Shown: positions 32,593 through 41,100 of the stretch, piece by piece
How positions within the stretch are numbered: the stretch's first letter is position 1
How the letters are laid out: every line of letters begins with the position of its first letter
Assembly (NCBI GenBank): GCA_964651245.1
Contig: CAZYVI010000005.1
Span: forward strand, 62,001-126,000
Length of the DNA: 64,000 nt
Direction: 5' to 3'
Origin: Avedoeria sp964651245
Lineage (GTDB): Bacteria > Chloroflexota > Anaerolineae > Epilineales > Epilineaceae
Position numbers and translations under genes: made by a program
The notes under the pieces: generated by a model
Seen by the model: only the letters and a program-made list of their open reading frames with translations
Databases searched by the model: none
What the model was told of the DNA's origin: nothing

Positions 32593-33718
32593 CGTCCGCC
32601 GCGTCCTGCTCGTCAGCCCGGGGCACAGCTGGTCCACATACGACGCCTTCACCGGGCTCCACAACGGCTTCAAGGCAATCGGTGTCGAGACCTACCTGTA
32701 CGATCTCGAGCGGCGCATCCCGCGGGCCCGGGACTTCCTGGCGTTCTGCGATGGGGAAGAGGCCGCCGAAGACATGGGACGGGTCGTCTACTGCGCGGGC
32801 GAGGAGTCCATAGCGCGGGCGCTCGCCATCGCCGCCGACGGCGTCGTCGTCGTGACGGGCCTCATGTACGACCCGCGCCTCTACGTGCTGCTCGCCCGGG
32901 CTCGGCTGCCCGTGTTCCTGTTCGGGACCGAGTCCCCCTACAACGACGACTTCTATCGGCAGGTCGCCCCGAGCGTGGCGGCGTTCTCGACGAACGAGGC
33001 GTCCAGCGCCCCGCGCTTCCGCGACGTGGTGGCGGCGCACAAAGCGGACACGCGCGTGCTGCACCTCCCACTCGGCTACGATCCCCAGACGCACTACCCG
33101 GGCTACGGGACAGACGCGGATGGCGTCGCCCGGCACGACGTCGTCTTCGTGGGGAACGTCTACCCCTCCCGGGCCGAGATGCTGGCGGGCGCTTCCTGGG
33201 ACGGCATCGACCTCGGGCTCTACGGCGTGTTCGAGATGATCGACGACGCCGACTGGCCGCTGTGGCCCTTCGCGGTCGGGTGCAGTCCCGGCCAGCGTTC
33301 GGCCCCCGTGGATAACCGCATCGCTGCCTCTCTGTACAGCCGCGCCAAGATCACCCTCAACCTGTTCCGTCGAGAGAAGGTCGGCCGCTCCTGGGACGAT
33401 GTTCGAACGCTCAGTGCGTCCGAGGCAGGGCAGAGCATCAACCCTCGAATGATCGAGGCCGCAGCGATGGGATGCTTCATGCTGTCGGAATGGCGGCCGG
33501 AGGTTGAGCAGGTGTTCGGGGACGCCGTCCCGACGTTCCGGACGCCTGACGAGCTCGAGCGCCTCGTGCGTTACTACCTGACCCGCGAAGACGAGCGTCG
33601 CGCGATGGCGGCCCGGCTGCCTGCGCTCGTCTCCGGATACAGCTACCACGAGCGTGCCCGGACGATCGCCGACACGCTCGCGGACATCCGCGGGATGATG
33701 ACGAGGCGGGCGGCGTAG
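32582..33718 (+). CDS. CgeB-like glycosyltransferase (GT-B fold)
   Basis: The protein has 378 residues from GTG 32582, overlapping the previous stop by 11 bp. It begins RRVLLVSPGHSWSTYDAF, has FLFGTESPYND and FSTNEASSAPRF in the middle, and a C-half with VVFVGNVYPSRAEML, AKITLNLFR and SINPRMIEAAAMGCFMLSEW, the blocks of the CgeB/glycosyltransferase-like family that acts in spore-coat and surface decoration. It is the third glycosyltransferase in this virion-gene region and differs in sequence from the other two, so they are not duplicates. The tail-operon promoter overlaps its last bases. Confidence 0.8.
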   Translation: MGGSVRRVLLVSPGHSWSTYDAFTGLHNGFKAIGVETYLYDLERRIPRARDFLAFCDGEEAAEDMGRVVYCAGEESIARALAIAADGVVVVTGLMYDPRLYVLLARARLPVFLFGTESPYNDDFYRQVAPSVAAFSTNEASSAPRFRDVVAAHKADTRVLHLPLGYDPQTHYPGYGTDADGVARHDVVFVGNVYPSRAEMLAGASWDGIDLGLYGVFEMIDDADWPLWPFAVGCSPGQRSAPVDNRIAASLYSRAKITLNLFRREKVGRSWDDVRTLSASEAGQSINPRMIEAAAMGCFMLSEWRPEVEQVFGDAVPTFRTPDELERLVRYYLTREDERRAMAARLPALVSGYSYHERARTIADTLADIRGMMTRRAA

Positions 33719-33744
33719 ACAGCACCCCCCGCCCGCTCTATAAT
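33716..33744 (+). promoter_or_regulatory. Promoter for the tail operon
   Basis: TAGACA (33716-33721), 17-bp spacer, perfect TATAAT (33739-33744). Sits at the stop codon of the CgeB-like gene and would give a leader of ~110 nt before ATG 33860. Confidence 0.75.
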
Positions 33745-33774
33745 GTGTTTGCCGGCCTGTGCGTCGGCCCTCTG

Positions 33775-33850
33775 ATACCTCGGGCCACCGCGCCCCCGAT
33801 TCGGCTCCAGCAGCCAGATCGCGGGGCGCTTTCTGTTGCCCCGGTAACGG
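33775..33850 (+). promoter_or_regulatory. Structured leader element, copy 2 (before tail tube gene)
   Basis: ATACCTCGGGCCAC (33775-33788), stem GCGCCCC (33790-33796) pairing with 33833-33839, loop with CCAGCAGC (33807-33814), then TTTCTGTT. Same block order as the elements at 27017 and 35109. Ends ~20 bp before the start codon. Confidence 0.6.
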
Positions 33851-33859
33851 AGGCTCCTC

Positions 33860-34288
33860 ATGGCTTGGGATACGAACTATGCGGTCGGAGGGCACCAGGG
33901 CTTGCTGGTGCTCGGGGGTGTCGTCGTCAGCGGCGTGCGCGGCGCGACGTTCAACTGGAACACCCGCACCGCGGAGGGCGGCGGCGGGTGGGGAGACCGG
34001 CACGACTACAACGTGGTCGTGCAGCAGGACGCCCCCACGATCGACGTCGAGGACCCGCAGTGGACCGCCAGCCAGACGGCGGTCACGGACCTCATCCGCT
34101 CGATGAAGACCGGCTCGGTGGCCGTGGCGTACCTGTACCCGCTGGCTCAGTCCGGCGTGTACAACAAGTACTTCTACGGCTCGTTCATCCTCGACGAGCC
34201 GTCGATGGAGCTGGGCATCGAGGACATCGTGAAGCTTCCGTTCGGCCTGGTCGCTGGCCGGCCGGACTGTGGCGAGTTCGGGATCTAG
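33860..34288 (+). CDS. Major tail (tube) protein
   Basis: The protein has 142 residues, beta-rich (GGHQGLLVLGGVVVSGVRGATF ... GSFILDEPSMELGIEDIVKLPFG). Position after head-completion genes and directly before two tail-assembly chaperone frames and the tape measure identifies it as the tube protein. It has its own promoter and structured leader, consistent with high expression. Small for the family but within range. Confidence 0.72.
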   Translation: MAWDTNYAVGGHQGLLVLGGVVVSGVRGATFNWNTRTAEGGGGWGDRHDYNVVVQQDAPTIDVEDPQWTASQTAVTDLIRSMKTGSVAVAYLYPLAQSGVYNKYFYGSFILDEPSMELGIEDIVKLPFGLVAGRPDCGEFGI

Positions 34289-34367
34289 GACCGCTGACCG
34301 TTCCCCATGGGTCCGGAGCGGGTGCGATCCCGAGCCCGCTTCGGACCTCGATCCCAAGGAGGATCCG

Positions 34368-34793
34368 TTGGCCGACGACGAGACTCGTGTCGGAACCCCC
34401 GTCCAATCCCCCGCGGGCGTCGCGCCCGACACAGTGCAGGTCGACGTCGAGATGGACGACGACCTGCACGTCGAGGCGAAGTACCTTCGTGGCTACCGCA
34501 AGCGCCGGGTGCGGCTCGAGTTCGGCGGCGCCTACAAGGGGCTGTGGGTGGAGGTCTGGGCCAACTGCCCGCGCGGCCTGATCAAGCGCCTGATCGCCGA
34601 CGACCAGGACAAGGTGGACAAGGCGTTCTGCGAGTTCGTGCTCGACCACAACCTCGTGGACGACTCCGGCGAGCCGATGCCGAACCCGCTGACCGTGGCG
34701 GCCGTCGAGGCGATCGACCAGCCGACGTACGTCAAGATCATCAAGGCCGGGATCGAGAAGATCCAGGAACTGGCCGGGGTCTCCAAAAGCTGA
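34368..34793 (+). CDS. Tail assembly chaperone, G-like
   Basis: The protein has 141 residues from TTG 34368, chosen because AAGGAGG (34356-34362) is ideally placed; longer in-frame starts overlap the tube gene. An acidic N-terminus, a basic beta segment (YRKRRVRLEFGGAYKGLWVEVW) and a helical end (TYVKIIKAGIEKIQELAG) fit lambda gpG-type chaperones that coat the tape measure. The frame ends at TCC AAA AGC TGA, where a shift could extend it into the T-like frame. Confidence 0.7.
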   Translation: MADDETRVGTPVQSPAGVAPDTVQVDVEMDDDLHVEAKYLRGYRKRRVRLEFGGAYKGLWVEVWANCPRGLIKRLIADDQDKVDKAFCEFVLDHNLVDDSGEPMPNPLTVAAVEAIDQPTYVKIIKAGIEKIQELAGVSKS

Positions 34794-35100
34794 GGCCGAG
34801 GAGATCGACGCCTGGCTCGTGGACCAGGTGTTCCGAGGGCCAGGCCGGGCGGCGAAGGGGTTCGACATCCGGCGGCTGGACAAGCCGTGCCCGCCCGATC
34901 TGGCCGAGTGGCTCATGTGCAAGGACGCTGGGTTCGTGTTCGTGCCGGGCGATCTTCGCCCGGGCACACGGCTCGACGAACAGCCTGCGGACACGGTGAT
35001 CCGGTACACGCAGTTGGTCGCCTGCTACCGCGCGAAGCTCGAGTACTACGAGGCAGTGCAGGCACGCAAGCAGCAGGCGCGGCGCGGCCGGCGCCGATGA
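34789..35100 (+). CDS. Tail assembly chaperone, T-like extension (probable +1 frameshift product)
   Basis: This frame lies +1 relative to the G-like frame and is open from before the G stop to 35100. The slip site is AAAA (34785-34788): tRNA-Lys on AAA can re-pair after moving one base forward, giving codon GCT at 34789 and continuing AEAEEIDAWLVDQVFRGPG. The C-terminal part (LIMK-type KDAGFVFVPGD ... YTQLVACYRAKLEYYEA) is helical, with a basic end. Independent initiation at GTG 34819 is possible but its SD spacing is poor. In lambda and most siphoviruses the second chaperone is made only as a frameshift fusion. Confidence 0.6.
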   Translation, partial: AEAEEIDAWLVDQVFRGPGRAAKGFDIRRLDKPCPPDLAEWLMCKDAGFVFVPGDLRPGTRLDEQPADTVIRYTQLVACYRAKLEYYEAVQARKQQARRGRRR

Positions 35101-35108
35101 GACCTAGA

Positions 35109-35190
35109 GATCCGGGCCACAGCGCCCCCACGACCTTCGGGCCACCAGCGCCCTCGGGATCGTGGGGGCGCTGGTCGTTTGGGGGTGGGA
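35109..35190 (+). promoter_or_regulatory. Structured leader element, copy 3 (before tape measure)
   Basis: CGGGCCAC (35113-35120), 13-bp perfect stem AGCGCCCCCACGA (35121-35133) pairing with 35160-35172, loop with CCACCAGCG (35142-35150), then TGGTCGTTT. The strongest stem of the three copies. No clear promoter directly upstream, so it lies within the tail-operon message. Confidence 0.65.
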
Positions 35191-35191
35191 C

Positions 35192-38100
35192 GTGGCAGGT
35201 GAGGGCCGGACCGCAACGCTGTCGCTGGAGCTGAACGATCAGCTCTCGGCGGGGTTGCGCGGTCTTGTCGCGAGCGCCACCCAAGTCCAGGGCGCCCTCA
35301 ACGGACTCAGCGGTGGCATCGCTGGCGCCAACGCGAACCTCGGCAAGACGGACGCGGGCGCCGCGCGCACAGCGGCCGGCATGAGAACGCTCGGCGCCGT
35401 CGTGCTCGGCGGCGCGCTGGCGATCGGGACCGGGTTCGGCTCGGCGATCAAGACGGCCACCGGGTTCGAACAGGTCCTCTCCAACATCGGCGCCGTCGGT
35501 GGCCCAGAGGCCGCCGCGGCAATGGGGGACCTGCGGGACAAGGCGCTCCAGATCGGCAAGGACACGTCTCTCTCCGGCGTGCAGGCGGCGGGCGCGATCG
35601 AAGAGCTGATCAAGGCCGGGGTCTCCGCGAAGGATGTTCTCGGTGGCGCGGCAGACGGAGCGGTGGCGCTGGCCGAGGCGGGTGGTATCGGGCTTCCGCA
35701 GGCCGCCTCGATCGCCTCCGCGGCGCTGAACCAGTTCCAGCTCAAGGCCGAGGCGATGCCGCGCGTCGCTGACCTCATCGCGGGCGCGGCCAACGCTAGC
35801 TCGACCGACGTGCTGGCGATGGGCGAGTCGCTGAAGAACGTCGGCACGACCGCGGCGACCATGGGGCTCTCGATCGATGACACGTCGACCGCGATCGCGC
35901 TCCTGGCCAAGATCGGCGTCACCGGCGGCGAGGCCGGGTCCTCGCTGAACCGTGCCCTCCTGTCGATGGCAGCGCCGTCGAAGGAAGCGGCCGGGATGAT
36001 GAAGCAGCTCGGCTTCAGCGCGTTCGACGCCAGCGGAAAACTGAAGCCGCTCCCGGTGCTGGCGGGTGACCTGCAGGGAGCACTCAAGGATCTGAATCCG
36101 CAGGCGCAGGCGACGGCGCTGACGACCATGTTCGGAACGTTCGGCCTCAAGGCCGGCACCGCCCTCTTCCAGGCCGGTGCCGAAGGGGTGACCGAGATGG
36201 CATCGGCGATCGGCAAGGTCTCAGCGGCCGACGTCGCCAAGGAGAAGCTGAACAACCTCGCTGGCTCGGTCACGATCCTCAGGGGCTCGATCGAAACGGC
36301 CGCGATCATCCTTGGGAGCGCGTTCACGCCGATCCTCAAGCTCCTCGCCGACGGCGCGATCATGGTCGTTAACGCCCTCACGCCGCTCATCCAGGCCTTC
36401 GCTGACTGGATGCCCAGTGCGGAGGCCATCGACGCCGCACTGACCCGCCTGAAGACGACCCTCGCCCCGCTGGGCACCCTGTTCTCGTCGGTCAGCTCGG
36501 CCCTGGGAAGCCTGTCTGGCGGCAACCTGGGCGTCATAGCCGCTGCCGTGGCGGCCTTCGCGACTGCGATGAGCACCGTCCTGGTGCCCGCGATCAGCGC
36601 CGTGGCCACGAGCCTGCCCGTCATCGGGCCGCTCGTCGGTGGGATCGGAGCCGCGTTCGGCATCGTGACCGGCGCGCTTCCGATGGCCGCCGCCGCCGCC
36701 GCGATCGCAGGCGCGGCGTGGCTCGCGTTCAAGACGAACTTCCTCGGCGTGCAGACCGTCGTCCAGGGCGTCGGCAACGTCCTGCAGGCGACGTTCTCGA
36801 TTCTCCTCCCGCTCCTCACCTACGTCGGCAACGCCCTTCGGGCGCTCTTCGCCGGCGACCTGGCTGCGGCCGGCGATCAGCTGAGCCAGGGGCTAGCCGG
36901 CTTCGCGGCCCGTCTGCCCGCGCTCGGCGTGCTCGTTTCGACCGTGTTCACGACGATCGGCACTGTCGTTCTGGCGAAGGTCTCCGCACTGGCGACCTCG
37001 CTCGGGACCTTCGCCCTGCAGGCGATCCCGCTGCTTGTCTCGAGCCTCCAGACCTTCCTCACGTCGCTCGCCGGCCTGATCACCACCTACGGCCCCGTCC
37101 TCGTCCAGACGTTGTTTGGCTGGGCGACGGCGCTCGGCTCGTGGGTGTGGAACGCCATCCCGCCTCTCATCGCGGCTCTGGCCGGCTTCGGCGCGATCCT
37201 CTTCGGACTGATCACCGCGTACGTGCCCGTCCTGATCTCGATGGTCCTCACGTGGGCATCGGCGCTCGTGTCGTTCGTGTTCGGCGCCGGTGGCTTGCTG
37301 CGGACGGCCTGGTCGTGGCTGATGGGGACTCTGGGGACGTTGATCTCGTCTGGGCTGCCGCTGCTGATCAACCAGGTCTACCAGTGGGCGGTGGTCTTCG
37401 CTGCCTGGGTGCCGGGCGCGGTTGGGAACCTGGCGGCCGGGCTCGGCTCGATTCTTGCGAGCGTCCTCTCGTTCATCATCAGCGCCGTGCCGCCGATCAT
37501 CGGCGCGCTGGCTTCCTGGGTCGTCGAGCTCGTGGGCTTCGCGATCAAGGCCATCCCCGGCGTGATCGTGTCGCTCGTCACGTTCATCGGTCGCGTGGTC
37601 CAGTGGATCGTCACGTCCGGCCTGCCAATGCTGATCAAGGCCGCCATCCAGCTGGCGACCGGACTCGTCAAGGGCTTCCTCTCTGCGATCGCAGGTGGCA
37701 AGGGCGAAATCGAGGGCGCGGCGGGCGGGCTCGGGGCCGCGCTTCCGAATGGAGCAGAGGCGGGAGCCCGCAGCCCGTGGGCGACGTTCCAGGCCGGGCA
37801 GCGGGCGAACGCCAACCGCGTCGTCTCGGACACCGAGATGGAGTTCATGCGCGGCGGCGCCAAGAGCGGAGCCGCGCTCGCCGCGGCGACCGCCGAGGGA
37901 ATCAAGGCCAACCAGGGCCAGGTGACCGACGCCGCGGCCGGCATGGCCGGGGCCGGTGCGGGCGCCGCGATGCCCGCTGATGCTGGGGCGGGGGCAGGAA
38001 AGGGCGCCGCCGGTGCCGGGGCGCAGGACCCTGTCCAGACGGCGATGCAGTCCGTCCAGCAGACCGGGCAGATGATCCAGAGCGGACTCGACGCGATCGA

Positions 38101-41100
38101 GAAGATGTTCTCGTTCCGGGGCCTGCCGCCCCCTGAGATCCTCGACGCCGTGTTCGATGCCCTCAAGGAGATCATGAAGCGAGCGATGTCGCTCGCCGCC
38201 GGCGTCTCGGCCGAGAGCGCACAGGCGGCAGGCGCCGTTGCACAGATGCTCTCAGGGTTCACCTCTGCCCTCACCGGCATGGTCGATCTCGCCGAGAAGC
38301 TGGCTCGCTTCCGGGTGCCAGCGCAACCGAACCTCGATTCGCTCCTGCAGCTTGGCGAGACGATCGTCGTCATCGCCAAGAAGCTCGTCGCCAAGATGGG
38401 CGAGGCAGGGCTGGCGCAGTCGCTCGAGCAGAGCGCGATCAGTCAGAAGACCGCCGAGATGCTGAAGGCGTGGGTGGACACCCTCACCGGGATGGCCGAG
38501 GCGACGCAGGCGCTGGCCAAGGGCCGCTGGACCACCATCGACATGGGCGGGCCCGAGCGCTTCTTCATCGAGATCGCCCGCTTCGCGGTGTGGATGCAGG
38601 TCTGGTTCCGGTACGCGTTCCCCCAGGAGAACATGCGGCTGCTCCTCATGGACAGCCGCGACACGGCCGAAACGCTGAAGCCCTGGATCGAGAACCTGAA
38701 GGGGATCGCCGAGGCGACACAGGCGCTCGCCAAGGCGCGGTGGCAGATCGACATGGGCAAGCCCGAGGCGTTCTTCGTGCGGCTCGCCTACTTCGTGATC
38801 GGCCTGCAGCAGCGCCTCGCGCGCGACATCGGCTACACCATCCTGCTCGCCCTCGACGACGCGAAGCTCGTCGCCGAGGTTATCAAGCCTTGGATCGAGA
38901 ACCTCTCCGCTGCAGCAGAGGCCACCGGAAAGCTGGCCCGCGCCCGCTTCCCCTCTGACCTCTCCGGGCCGGAGCGCTTCTTCACGATGCTCGCTGGTGC
39001 CGTGGTCGGCATCGCGCGCTCGCTCCAGCAGCAGCTCACGAACGACCTCCTCGTCGTCCTCGAAGACGCCAAGTTGATCGCCGAGACGCTCTCGTCGTGG
39101 CTCGAGCCGCTGAAGGCGACGCAGGAGGTCGCGGCCTCGATCGGGCGCGCTGACCTCGGCGTAGACATGTCCGGCCTCGGCGCGTTCTACGTCGGGCTGT
39201 GGAACCAGCTCACGCAGTTGCACAGCCTGATCGCCGTGCAGACGGCCGGCGCGATCCTCATCGTGCTCGAGGACTCGAAGCTGATTGCCGAGACGCTCGG
39301 CGCCTGGATGGATCCGCTGACCTCGACCGCCGACGTTCTGGGGGCGATCGACACTCTGCGGCTCTACGCCTCCAAGCGCGGCGACCAGACGCTGACGGCG
39401 CTCTGGGAGTTCCTCTCCGGCCTTGCCGTCATGACGGGACGCTTCGTCGCCACCGGGCAGCAGGTCCTCTCGGGCGAACTGCTGTCGGCGCTGGACACCA
39501 GCCGGGAAATTGCCGAGACCTTCGGCAAGTGGCTCGACCCCCTGGGCAAGCTCGGAGAGGTGGCGCTCTCCGTCGACAAGGTGCGCCTGCAGGCGCACAC
39601 CCGGTGGGACACCACGATGAACGCGGCCGGCGCCATGTTCGTCGAGATCGCGATGATGTCGGGAGCGCTCGCCAGCGGCGCGGCTCGGGCCCTGGGCGGC
39701 CAGGCAATGCGGGCGATGGAGGCCAGCCGGCAGATCGCCGACACGTTCCTCAAGTGGCTCGAGCCGCTCTCGAAGCTCGGCGAGGTCGCGACGTCGGTCG
39801 ACGTCGTGCGGCGCATGGCCCAGACGCGGTGGGACTCGACCCTCGGCGCGGTGAAGGCGATGTTCGCTGGCATCGGCTTCGTGACCAACGAGGTCGTCCA
39901 GGCAGTGCAGCGCGAGGCCGACCCCGAGGGCCAGCTGAAGGTCAGCCAGGTCGTGGGCCAGACGTTCGGCACGTGGCTCGACATCCTGGCCAAGCTCGGG
40001 CAGGCGACCGACTCCATCCGCCGCACGCACACCGTTGACGCCGGCGTGCTGCGCTCGATGGTCATGATGCTGGCCACCATCGCCTCGACCTCGAACGAGA
40101 TCGTTCAGGCTGTGCAGCGGGCCGCTTCGCCCGAGGAGCAGCTCGGCGTCAGCCGCGCGGTCGCTGAGACCTTCGACGCCTGGGTGAAGACCTTCGGCGG
40201 ACTGAAGACGGCCACGCAGGCGCTGGCCGAAGTCGTCGACATCCCCGACAACGTCCTGTCGGGCGCGCTGAACCTCTTGCTCGCAATGACCCGGCTGACC
40301 GCTCCCATCGTCCAGGCGGTCATGCGCGCTGCCGACCCCGGCCCCGTCCTCGAGATGAGCCGCGCGGTCGCTGACACCTTCGGCTCGTGGATCAAGGTCT
40401 TCGCCGACACGGCTGACCTTACCCACAAGCTCGTGACGACCGAGCCCGTCAATCCGTCCGAGCTGGGCATCGTCGAGGGCATCCTCTCCGCGGCGTGGGC
40501 GGCGCTGCTCCGCATCTCGGCGGACTTCCGTGCCCTGGGTGACCTCGTCCGGGAGGACCTCCTCTCGGGAGCGAAGGCGTTCATCGAGATGGCAGGTGGC
40601 GCGCTGGACCTGTTCTCGAAGGCACGCGACCTGGACCTGCGCGAGGTCATCCCCTTGCGTCCCGAGGACCTCGCTGCGGTTGAGACGACGATTCAGCTTG
40701 TGTTCTCCTCGCTCGTCGGTCTGGTCGACCGCCTCATGCCCAAGCTGACGGGGGCGATGCAGCGGCTCGGCGAGCGAGGGAAGGCGTTCCTCGACCTGGC
40801 GAAGCCGGCGCTCGACCTCTTCGCTGCTGCGGCGCCGCTCGGTGAGAAGCTCTACGGTGCCGTCGCGCCGAGCGAGGCCTCCTACCTCATGCTCTCTGGC
40901 GTCATCGCGCGCGTCGTGCTGGCGATCGAGCAGCTCGCGGTCGGCTGGGCCGAAGGCAAGGCCCGGCTCACCGAGAGCGTCGCCCAGATGACCGGCTTCA
41001 GCTCGGCGGCCCGCGCCGCGCTCGATGTCGTCAAGCCGGCGCTCGAGGCGTTCCAGGCGCTCTCCAACTCCGAGCAGGGTCGGATCACCCCGGCGGCCGT

